DNA from: a bacterium | GTDB lineage: Bacteria > Bacillota > Bacilli > Lactobacillales > Streptococcaceae | Reading direction: 5' to 3' | DNA: 21,773 nucleotides | NCBI GenBank assembly: GCA_905221545.1 | Contig: CAJNDO010000015.1 | Location: 1 to 21,773, forward strand | Shown: piece by piece, positions 7,245 to 13,418 of the stretch | Numbering within the stretch: position 1 is the stretch's first letter | How the letters are laid out: each line of letters starts with the position of its first letter | Translations under genes and position numbers: made by a program | Notes under the pieces: model-generated | Told to the model about the DNA's origin: nothing | What the model saw: only the letters and a program-made list of their open reading frames with translations | Databases searched by the model: none

Positions 7245-8043
7245 TTTGCTAGGTCTATCTCTATTTATCATGACAGCCTGTGCAACTAATGGGACAACTA
7301 GCGATATTACGGCAAATTCGACTGATTTTTGGAGTAAATTGGTTTACTTCTTTGCAGAGGTCATTCGCTTTTTATCGTTTGATATCAGTATCGGAGTGGG
7401 GATTATTCTCTTTACAATCTTGATTCGTACAGTGCTCTTGCCAGTCTTTCAAGTGCAAATGGTGGCTTCTAGAAAAATGCAGGAAGCTCAACCTCGCATT
7501 AAGGCGTTGCGAGAACAATATCCGGGTCGAGATATGGAAAGCAGAACCAAGCTAGAGCAGGAAATGCGTAAAGTCTTTAAAGAAATGGGTGTCAGACAGT
7601 CGGATTCTCTTTGGCCGATTTTGATTCAGATGCCGCTTATCTTGGCCTTGTTCCAAGCCCTATCAAGGGTTGACTTTTTGAAGACAGGTCATTTCTTATG
7701 GATTAATCTTGGTGATGTGGATACAACATTCGTGCTTCCGATTTTAGCAGCAGTATTCACCTTTTTAAGTACCTGGTTATCCAATAAAGCCTTGTCTGAG
7801 CGTAACGGAGCTACGACTGCGATGATGTACGGGATTCCAGTCTTAATCTTTATCTTTGGGGTTTATGCTCCGAGCGGAGTTGCTCTCTACTGGGCAGTGT
7901 CCAATGCTTATCAAGTCTTGCAAACCTATTTCCTGAATAATCCATTCAAGATTATCGCAGAGCGCGAGGCCGTAGTACAGGCACAAAAAGATTTGGAAAA
8001 TAGAAAAAGAAAAGCCAAGAAAAAGGCTCAGAAAACGAAATAA
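7219..8043 (+). CDS. yidC: YidC/OxaA membrane protein insertase (lipoprotein)
   Basis: Inserts membrane proteins, alone or with SecYEG. The N-terminus is a lipoprotein signal with lipobox MTAC, so Cys becomes the lipidated first residue after cleavage; Gram-positive YidC proteins are lipoproteins. Five hydrophobic segments follow, with the family landmarks [12 protein letters not shown] (which contains the conserved basic residue of the hydrophilic groove), [12 protein letters not shown] and [13 protein letters not shown]. The tail of about 30 residues is strongly basic. The GTG at 7219 is preferred (274 residues): GGAAGGA lies at a suitable distance, while the in-frame ATG at 7213 is too close to it. 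Streptococci carry two paralogues; linkage to rnpA and jag suggests the YidC2 type. Confidence 0.95.
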   Translation: MKKKLQLTSLLGLSLFIMTACATNGTTSDITANSTDFWSKLVYFFAEVIRFLSFDISIGVGIILFTILIRTVLLPVFQVQMVASRKMQEAQPRIKALREQYPGRDMESRTKLEQEMRKVFKEMGVRQSDSLWPILIQMPLILALFQALSRVDFLKTGHFLWINLGDVDTTFVLPILAAVFTFLSTWLSNKALSERNGATTAMMYGIPVLIFIFGVYAPSGVALYWAVSNAYQVLQTYFLNNPFKIIAEREAVVQAQKDLENRKRKAKKKAQKTK

Positions 8044-8060
8044 TAAGGAGGAATCTGGTA

Positions 8061-9050
8061 ATGGTAGTATTTACAGGTTCAACTGTTGAAGAAGCAATCC
8101 AGAAAGGATTGAAAGAATTAGATATTCCAAGAATGAAGGCTCATATCAAAGTCATTTCTCGCGAGAAAAAAGGATTTCTTGGTTTATTTGGTAAAAAACC
8201 AGCCCAAGTGGATATTGATGCTATTAGTGAAACGACAGTTGTAAAAGCAAATCAACAAGCTGTAAAGGGAGTTCCAAAGCAAATCAATGATTTGAATGAG
8301 CCCGTTAAAACAGTTAGTGAAGCGACCGTTGATTTGGGGCATGTTGTAGAAGCAATTAAAAAGATTGAAGAGGAAGGCCAAGGTATTTCTGATGAAGTCA
8401 AGGCTGAAATCTTAAAACATGAAAGACATGCCAGCACGATCTTAGAAGAAACTGGTCACATTGAGATTTTAAATGAATTACAACTTGAAGAAACTGACCT
8501 CGAAGAAAAAGTAGAAACTCCTAGTATTGAAAGCCAAGCTGAGCAAACTGAAAGTCAAGAACTAGAAGACTTGGGCTTAAAGGTGGAACCGAGCTTTGAT
8601 ATTGAACAAGTAGCTACGGAAGTAACGACTTATGTTCAAACAATTATTGATGACATGGATGTTGAAGCCACACTTTCAAATGATTATAACCGTCGTAGCA
8701 TCAATCTACAAATTGACACCAACGAACCAGGCCGTATTATCGGTTACCATGGTAAAGTCTTGAAGGCCTTGCAGTTATTGGCTCAAAATTATCTTTATAA
8801 CCGTTATTCAAGAACCTTCTACATCACAATCAATGTCAATGATTATGTTGAACACCGTGCAGAAGTCTTGCAGACTTATGCTCAAAAATTGGCGACTCGT
8901 GTTTTAGAAGAAGGACGTAGTCATCAAACAGATCCAATGTCGAATAGTGAACGCAAGATTATTCATCGTATTATTTCACGTATGGATGGCGTGACGAGTT
9001 ACTCTGAGGGTGACGAGCCAAATCGCTATGTCGTTGTAGATACAGAATAA
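8061..9050 (+). CDS. jag: Jag/KhpB/EloR, RNA-binding regulator of cell elongation
   Basis: A 329-residue cytoplasmic RNA-binding protein. In pneumococci it pairs with KhpA and controls cell elongation. Domains in order: Jag-N (1-50, with KKGFLGLFGKKPA), a long acidic linker (about 51-190), a KH domain with GRIIGYHGKVLKAL (about 227-240), and a C-terminal R3H domain with RSHQTDPMSNSERKIIHR. Thr89 within SEATVDLGH is at the position where the StkP kinase is reported to phosphorylate the pneumococcal protein, so that control is probably conserved. AAGGAGG at 8045-8051 precedes the ATG by 9 nt; only 17 nt separate it from yidC, so the two are co-transcribed. The linker is the part most unlike the pneumococcal sequence as I remember it. 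Confidence 0.96.
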   Translation: MVVFTGSTVEEAIQKGLKELDIPRMKAHIKVISREKKGFLGLFGKKPAQVDIDAISETTVVKANQQAVKGVPKQINDLNEPVKTVSEATVDLGHVVEAIKKIEEEGQGISDEVKAEILKHERHASTILEETGHIEILNELQLEETDLEEKVETPSIESQAEQTESQELEDLGLKVEPSFDIEQVATEVTTYVQTIIDDMDVEATLSNDYNRRSINLQIDTNEPGRIIGYHGKVLKALQLLAQNYLYNRYSRTFYITINVNDYVEHRAEVLQTYAQKLATRVLEEGRSHQTDPMSNSERKIIHRIISRMDGVTSYSEGDEPNRYVVVDTE

Positions 9051-9052
9051 GT

Positions 9053-9077
9053 AAAATCAGGTTTATCCTGATTTTTT
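9053..9077 (+). terminator. Intrinsic terminator after jag
   Basis: Arms 9053-9061 and 9067-9075 form a 9-bp stem (AAAATCAGG / CCTGATTTT) with a 5-nt loop and a T6 run. It follows the jag stop codon directly. Confidence 0.85.
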
Positions 9078-9100
9078 GCTAGCTAGAGGAGGTTAAACGG

Positions 9101-9724
9101 ATGTTGAATAAGATAAGAGACTATCTAGACTTTGCGGGTTTGCAGTACCGTAATCCAGATAAAGTTGGGGAAGAACGAGAGAAAATGCTGGAATTGCGCC
9201 ATAAAGGCCAAGAGGCTCGAAAGGATTTTGCAGAACTGGCTAAAGCATTTCAAGCCAGTCATCCAGAATGGCAACTCCAACAGATCAGTCAGTGGATGAA
9301 CCAAGCGCAGCGTTTACGACCACATTTTTGGGTTTATCTACAGCGTGAGGGGAAAATGACAGAGTCTATGCTAGCTTTACGTTTGTATGGAACATCTGCT
9401 GACTTTGGAATTTCTTTAGAGGTCAGTTTCATCGAGCGCAAGAAAGACGAACAGACCTTAGACAAGCAAGCCAAGGCTTTAGACATTCCAACCGTTAAAG
9501 GGATTTATTATCTAGCCTACTCAGATGGTCAAAGTCAAAGATGGGATGCTACTGAGGAGAACCGTCAAATTTTAAGAAATAAACTATCCAATCAGGAAGT
9601 TCGAAAAGTGTTAGTTAAAGCAGATATTTCTTTTATAGAAACTCAATCATTAGAAGCAATTTTAGAAAAATTAGAAGAAGCATATGAACGCTTACTTCCC
9701 TACTATCAGGCGACCAGAGGGTAG
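9101..9724 (+). CDS. Conserved hypothetical protein (possibly the HI_0552-type family)
   Basis: A 207-residue soluble protein that I do not recognise with certainty; I have a vague memory of related streptococcal proteins annotated HI_0552 family. There is no signal peptide or membrane segment. The N-terminal half is helical and charged (VGEEREKMLELRHKGQEARKD); the middle holds a probable beta region (LRPHFWVYLQREGKM, LALRLYG, FGISLEVSFIERK). The C-terminus is again helical and ends LLPYYQATRG. AGGAGG (9087-9092) sits 8 nt before the ATG. No own promoter is visible in the 50 nt after the jag terminator, so it may depend on read-through. In pneumococcus I recall a homologue in the same place after jag. 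Confidence 0.8.
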   Translation: MLNKIRDYLDFAGLQYRNPDKVGEEREKMLELRHKGQEARKDFAELAKAFQASHPEWQLQQISQWMNQAQRLRPHFWVYLQREGKMTESMLALRLYGTSADFGISLEVSFIERKKDEQTLDKQAKALDIPTVKGIYYLAYSDGQSQRWDATEENRQILRNKLSNQEVRKVLVKADISFIETQSLEAILEKLEEAYERLLPYYQATRG

Positions 9725-9759
9725 AAATCACGAGACTTATCTAGAGTCGAATTGATTTA

Positions 9760-9788
9760 TTGCTATTCTATGTATTTTTTCATATAAT
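9760..9788 (+). promoter_or_regulatory. tkt promoter
   Basis: TTGCTA (9760-9765), 17-bp spacer, TATAAT (9783-9788). The leader of about 45 nt holds a short inverted pair GTGAT...ATCAC and an AAAGGAAA ribosome binding site. Confidence 0.8.
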
Positions 9789-9840
9789 AGTAAAATAGAA
9801 TGTGTGATCCAATAATCACCTCAAATAGAAAGGAAATTCT

Positions 9841-11817
9841 ATGTCAAATCTATCTGTTAATGCAATCCGTTTCCTAGGTATTGACGCTATCAACAAAGCC
9901 AACTCAGGTCACCCAGGTGTGGTTATGGGAGCGGCTCCAATGGCTTACAGCCTCTTTACAAAACAACTTCGTATCAATCCAGCTCAACCAAACTGGATTA
10001 ACCGCGACCGCTTTATTCTTTCAGCAGGTCATGGTTCAATGCTCCTTTATGCCCTTCTTCACCTTTCTGGTTTTGAAGATGTCAGCATGGATGAGATCAA
10101 GAGCTTCCGCCAATGGGGTTCTAAAACACCAGGTCACCCAGAATTTGGCCATACAGCAGGGATTGATGCTACGACAGGTCCTTTAGGTCAAGGGATCTCA
10201 ACTGCTACTGGTTTTGCCCAAGCAGAACGTTTCTTGGCAGCCAAATACAATCGCGAAGGCTACAATATCTTTGACCACTATACTTACGTTATCTGTGGAG
10301 ACGGAGACTTGATGGAAGGTGTCTCAAGCGAGGCGGCTTCATACGCAGGTTTGCAAAAACTGGACAAATTGGTTGTTCTTTATGATTCAAATGACATCAA
10401 CTTAGATGGTGAGACAAAGGATTCCTTTACAGAAAGTGTTCGTGACCGTTACAATGCTTACGGTTGGCACACAGCCTTGGTTGAAGATGGAACAGACTTG
10501 GAAGCTATCCATGCTGCTATCGAAACAGCTAAAGCTTCAGGTAAACCATCTTTGATTGAAGTGAAGACTGTTATTGGATACGGTTCTCCAAACAAACAAG
10601 GAACTAATGCTGTACACGGTGCTCCTCTTGGAGCAGATGAAACTGCGGCTACTCGCCGAGCGCTCGGTTGGGACTATGAACCATTTGAAATTCCAGCTGA
10701 AGTTTATGCTGATTTCAAAGAACATGTTGCAGACCGTGGCGCATCAGCTTATCAAGCTTGGACAAAACTAGTTGCTGACTATAAAGAAGCTCATCCAGAA
10801 CTGGCAGCAGAAGTAGAAGCAATTATCGATGGACGTGATCCAGTTGAAGTGACTCCAGCAGACTTCCCAGCCTTAGAAAATGGCTTCTCTCAAGCAACTC
10901 GTAATTCAAGCCAAGATGCCTTGAACGTTGTAGCTGCTAAATTGCCAACTTTCTTGGGTGGATCAGCTGACCTTGCTCACTCAAACATGACTTACATTAA
11001 AACAGATGGACTTCAAGACGATGCTAATCGATTGAACCGTAACATTCAGTTTGGTGTTCGTGAATTTGCAATGGGAACGATCTTGAACGGGATGGCTCTT
11101 CACGGTGGACTTCGTGTATACGGTGGAACTTTCTTCGTCTTCTCTGACTATGTGAAGGCAGCAGTCCGTTTGTCAGCCTTGCAAGGACTTCCTGTGACTT
11201 ATGTCTTTACCCACGATTCTATTGCGGTTGGGGAAGATGGCCCAACGCACGAACCCGTTGAGCACTTAGCAGGTCTTCGTGCTATGCCAAATCTAAATGT
11301 TTTCCGCCCAGCAGATGCGCGTGAAACGCAAGCAGCTTGGTACCTTGCAGTGACAAGTGAGAAAACACCAACCGCCCTTGTCTTGACCCGTCAAAACTTG
11401 ACTGTCGAAGAGGGAACAGACTTTGACAAGGTTGCAAAAGGTGCCTATGTTGTTTATGAAAATGCAGCAGACTTTGATACCATCTTGATTGCAACAGGTT
11501 CAGAGGTCAATCTTGCTGTCGCAGCTGCCAAAGAATTGGCTAGTCAAGGTGCAAAAGTCCGCGTAGTCAGCATGCCATCTACAGATGTCTTTGATAAACA
11601 AGATGCAGCATACAAGGAAGAAATTCTTCCAAATGCAGTCCGCCGTCGTGTTGCAGTTGAAATGGGTGCGACTCAAAACTGGTACAAATACGTTGGTCTT
11701 GATGGTGCCGTTCTCGGTATTGATACCTTCGGAGCCTCTGCCCCAGCACCAAAAGTATTGGCAGAATATGGCTTTACTGTCGAAAATCTTGTAAAAGTCG
11801 TTCAAAACTTGAAATAA
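9841..11817 (+). CDS. tkt: Transketolase (RecP)
   Basis: A thiamine-diphosphate enzyme of the non-oxidative pentose phosphate pathway, moving two-carbon units between sugar phosphates. It is full length at 658 residues. Visible motifs are GHPG (about 23-26), the ThDP/metal signature [13 protein letters not shown] (about 154-166) continuing to SNDINLDG, the substrate-contacting [33 protein letters not shown], and [16 protein letters not shown]. The pneumococcal homologue was named recP because it was first linked to recombination and competence, though the enzyme itself is metabolic. Codon use is strongly biased, as for a highly expressed gene. It is monocistronic, with its own promoter and terminator. 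Confidence 0.97.
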   Translation: MSNLSVNAIRFLGIDAINKANSGHPGVVMGAAPMAYSLFTKQLRINPAQPNWINRDRFILSAGHGSMLLYALLHLSGFEDVSMDEIKSFRQWGSKTPGHPEFGHTAGIDATTGPLGQGISTATGFAQAERFLAAKYNREGYNIFDHYTYVICGDGDLMEGVSSEAASYAGLQKLDKLVVLYDSNDINLDGETKDSFTESVRDRYNAYGWHTALVEDGTDLEAIHAAIETAKASGKPSLIEVKTVIGYGSPNKQGTNAVHGAPLGADETAATRRALGWDYEPFEIPAEVYADFKEHVADRGASAYQAWTKLVADYKEAHPELAAEVEAIIDGRDPVEVTPADFPALENGFSQATRNSSQDALNVVAAKLPTFLGGSADLAHSNMTYIKTDGLQDDANRLNRNIQFGVREFAMGTILNGMALHGGLRVYGGTFFVFSDYVKAAVRLSALQGLPVTYVFTHDSIAVGEDGPTHEPVEHLAGLRAMPNLNVFRPADARETQAAWYLAVTSEKTPTALVLTRQNLTVEEGTDFDKVAKGAYVVYENAADFDTILIATGSEVNLAVAAAKELASQGAKVRVVSMPSTDVFDKQDAAYKEEILPNAVRRRVAVEMGATQNWYKYVGLDGAVLGIDTFGASAPAPKVLAEYGFTVENLVKVVQNLK

Positions 11818-11821
11818 TCCT

Positions 11822-11849
11822 AAAAATCAGAGCGCAAGCTCTGGTTTTT
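11822..11849 (+). terminator. Intrinsic terminator of tkt
   Basis: A 12-bp stem (arms 11822-11833 and 11838-11849, one G-U pair) is capped by a GCAA tetraloop, and the right arm ends in T5. Among the strongest terminators in the window. Confidence 0.9.
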
Positions 11850-11874
11850 CTTACTAGAAAAGCAAGGTACAATC

Positions 11875-11903
11875 TTGTAAAAGTAGCTGAAATTTGATAT
11901 AGT
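11875..11903 (+). promoter_or_regulatory. yajC promoter
   Basis: TTGTAA (11875-11880), 17-bp spacer, TATAGT (11898-11903), with TGA giving an extended -10. Confidence 0.75.
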
Positions 11904-11933
11904 AGTCCTATGTAAAAGACAAAGGAGAATATA

Positions 11934-12233
11934 ATGGAATCACAATATACATTTTTAATCATTCTTGTGGCTATGGTGGGCTTGATGTTCTTTACGCAAC
12001 GCTCTCAAAAGAAACAAGCACAAAAACGTATGGAAAGCTTAAATAAACTACAAAAAGGCTATGAAGTTATTACAATCGGTGGACTTTACGGAACAGTTGA
12101 TGAAGTAGATACGGAGAAGAAAACGATTGTTCTTGATGTAGATGGAGTTTACTTGACTTTTGAACTAGCTGCTATCAAGACCGTATTACCACTTAAAGAA
12201 ACAGCTTCACTCGAAGGTGCAATTGAAAAATAA
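11934..12233 (+). CDS. yajC: YajC, preprotein translocase accessory subunit
   Basis: A 99-residue membrane protein of the Sec accessory set. A single N-terminal transmembrane segment (FLIILVAMVGLMFF, about residues 7-20) is followed by the basic TQRSQKKQAQKRMESLNKLQKGYEVITIGGLYGTV block, the hallmark of YajC. The cytoplasmic tail is a small beta domain. AAAGGAG (11921-11927) gives a good ribosome binding site. SecD and SecF, its usual partners, are not nearby, which is normal for streptococci. Confidence 0.92.
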   Translation: MESQYTFLIILVAMVGLMFFTQRSQKKQAQKRMESLNKLQKGYEVITIGGLYGTVDEVDTEKKTIVLDVDGVYLTFELAAIKTVLPLKETASLEGAIEK

Positions 12234-12257
12234 GACGGGATCACGAACTCCCGTTTT
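12232..12257 (+). terminator. Intrinsic terminator of yajC
   Basis: Arms 12232-12240 and 12249-12257 with an 8-nt loop (core ACGGGA/TCCCGT) and a T5 run. The left arm includes the end of the yajC stop codon. The next gene lies only 23 nt further on without a clear promoter, so some read-through is likely. Confidence 0.75.
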
Positions 12258-12279
12258 TCTATAAAAGAAAGGAAATGGG

Positions 12280-12723
12280 ATGAAAAAACTAGTCTTTGTC
12301 TGTCTGGGGAATATTTGCCGCAGCCCTATGGCCGAGTTTGTTATGAAATCAATGACAGTTAACTACGAAATCCAAAGTCGAGCGACTTCTTCTTGGGAAC
12401 ATGGCAATCCGATTCATAAGGGTACTCAGGAAATTTTTCAACAGTATCAGATTCCTTATGACAAGAACAAGACATCGCTTCAGATTAGTAAGGAAGATTT
12501 TGAAGCCTTTGATTATATTATCGGCATGGATGCTTCAAATGTTTCTGACCTGCGTCGGATGTGTCCAGTAGACTGTCAAGATAAGATTTACTCATTCGCA
12601 TCTGAAAGTGTTCCAGATCCTTGGTATACAGGAGATTTTGAAGAAACCTATCAGCGTGTTCAAGAGGGGTGTCAAACTTGGCTAGAACGTTTAGAAAAGG
12701 AGAGTGAAGGTGGAAAATCTTAA
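12280..12723 (+). CDS. Low-molecular-weight protein-tyrosine phosphatase
   Basis: A cytoplasmic phosphatase of 147 residues. The N-terminal P-loop CLGNICRS contains the CX5R catalytic signature (Cys8 nucleophile, Arg14), and the general-acid loop is DPWY with Asp113. Both define the LMW-PTP family. Such enzymes remove phosphate from tyrosine kinases or their substrates in streptococci. No kinase or capsule gene lies beside it here. The GGAAATGG segment upstream supplies the ribosome binding site. It overlaps the MORN gene by 14 nt, so the two are probably translated together. Confidence 0.94.
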   Translation: MKKLVFVCLGNICRSPMAEFVMKSMTVNYEIQSRATSSWEHGNPIHKGTQEIFQQYQIPYDKNKTSLQISKEDFEAFDYIIGMDASNVSDLRRMCPVDCQDKIYSFASESVPDPWYTGDFEETYQRVQEGCQTWLERLEKESEGGKS

Positions 12724-13120
12724 GAATTTTTACGAAAAGTATCGTGTCTATCTGACTCGTCCACGTTTAGAGATTATAGCAGTAGTTGCCATTGTTTTCT
12801 GTGCGGTACTCGTCTTTTTTCTAAATATTCCCGGAAAAGGTGTTCTAAAACTTGATAATGGAACGATTGTTTACGACGGCAGTCTTGTCCGTGGTAAAAT
12901 GAATGGCCAAGGAACCATTACCTTCCAAAATGGAGACCAATATACAGGTGGTTTCAACAATGGAGCCTTCAACGGAAAAGGTACCTTTCAATCCAAAGAA
13001 GGCTGGACCTACGAAGGTGATTTTGTAAATGGTCAGGCTGAAGGAAAAGGAAAACTAACAACAGAACAAGAAGTTGTTTATGAAGGGACTTTTAAACAAG
13101 GCGTTTTTCAACAAAAATAA
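12710..13120 (+). CDS. Membrane-anchored MORN-repeat protein (GTG start)
   Basis: A 136-residue protein with a short basic N-terminus, one transmembrane helix (IIAVVAIVFCAVLVFFL, about residues 22-38), and then at least three MORN repeats (YDGSLVRGKMNGQG, YTGGFNNGAFNGKG, YEGDFVNGQAEGKG) plus a partial fourth (YEGTFKQGVF). By the positive-inside rule the repeats should face outward. MORN repeats bind lipids or proteins in other systems; no function is established for this one to my knowledge. The GTG at 12710 is chosen because AAAAGGAG lies about 8 nt upstream; a GTG at 12704 is too close to that site. It is coupled to the phosphatase gene. Confidence 0.88.
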   Translation: MENLKNFYEKYRVYLTRPRLEIIAVVAIVFCAVLVFFLNIPGKGVLKLDNGTIVYDGSLVRGKMNGQGTITFQNGDQYTGGFNNGAFNGKGTFQSKEGWTYEGDFVNGQAEGKGKLTTEQEVVYEGTFKQGVFQQK

Positions 13121-13122
13121 AG

Positions 13123-13140
13123 CCTCCTTATCAAAGGAGG
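13123..13140 (+). terminator. Hairpin after the MORN gene, weak T-tail
   Basis: CCTCCTT (13123-13129) and AAGGAGG (13134-13140) pair perfectly around a 4-nt loop. The following TATTATTA is not a true T-run, so this is a weak or factor-assisted terminator at best. The right arm looks like a strong Shine-Dalgarno sequence, but no start codon follows at a useful distance. Confidence 0.5.
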
Positions 13141-13157
13141 TATTATTAGAAGCGCGA

Positions 13158-13171
13158 AGTAAGCGCTTACC
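13158..13171. promoter_or_regulatory. Palindromic cre-like site (CcpA) upstream of adhE
   Basis: The core GTAAGCGCTTAC (13159-13170) is a perfect 12-bp palindrome and matches the classic cre form TGTAAGCG(C/T)T(T/A)ACA in all but the outermost bases. It lies about 165 bp upstream of the adhE -35, too far for simple promoter blocking; it could act at a distance or on an unseen upstream start. Confidence 0.55.
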
Positions 13172-13207
13172 TGCAAATCCCTTTCTTTCCAAGTCCCTCT
13201 TCCAAGC

Positions 13208-13321
13208 AAGTTTGTGAAATAAAAAATATTTGAAATAAATTTCACAAACTTTAAAGAAAAAGCGTGATAAGAAAAGAAAATGAGAAAAATTTCACAAGAG
13301 TTTAAAAATTCTTTGTGAAAT
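13208..13321. promoter_or_regulatory. Array of Rex-like half-sites upstream of adhE
   Basis: A 13-bp perfect inverted repeat (arms 13208-13220 and 13239-13251, 18-bp spacer) carries TTGTGAA at 13212-13218 and its complement at 13241-13247. A second inverted pair, ATTTCACAA 13289-13297 and TTGTGAAAT 13313-13321, follows. The half-site matches the Rex consensus TTGTGAANNNNTTCACAA, but spacing within each pair is far larger than N4, so these may be separate weak sites or a looping array. The stretch 13141-13334 otherwise holds no gene. Confidence 0.55.
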
Positions 13322-13334
13322 GTTTATGAAACTG

Positions 13335-13363
13335 TTTACAAACTTGAAATAATGCGTTATAAT
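13335..13363 (+). promoter_or_regulatory. adhE promoter
   Basis: TTTACA (13335-13340), 17-bp spacer, TATAAT (13358-13363). Transcription should start near 13370, inside the Rex operator. The leader of about 50 nt ends with GGAGG (13407-13411). Confidence 0.85.
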
Positions 13364-13367
13364 AAAC

Positions 13368-13385
13368 TTGTGAAAAAATTAACAA
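13368..13385. promoter_or_regulatory. Rex operator over the adhE transcription start
   Basis: TTGTGAA-AAAA-TTAACAA is an 18-bp match to the Rex consensus with one mismatch, and it begins 4 bp after the -10. Binding would block initiation. Rex leaves DNA when NADH is high, and adhE is a known Rex target in Gram-positive bacteria, which fits the enzyme's NADH-consuming role. Confidence 0.7.
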
Positions 13386-13418
13386 AGGATTAAATCCTTG
13401 AAAGCTATGGAGGAAAAT

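Noticed and set aside
13134..13160. AAGGAGG followed by TATTATTAGAAGC as a ribosome binding site of a small gene before adhE
   Set aside because: No ATG, GTG or TTG at a workable distance leads to an open frame; the motif is better explained as the right arm of a hairpin.
13398..13418. Earlier adhE start (seven extra residues)
   Set aside because: GGAGG lies between this ATG and the one at 13419, and the later start matches the usual 883-residue protein.
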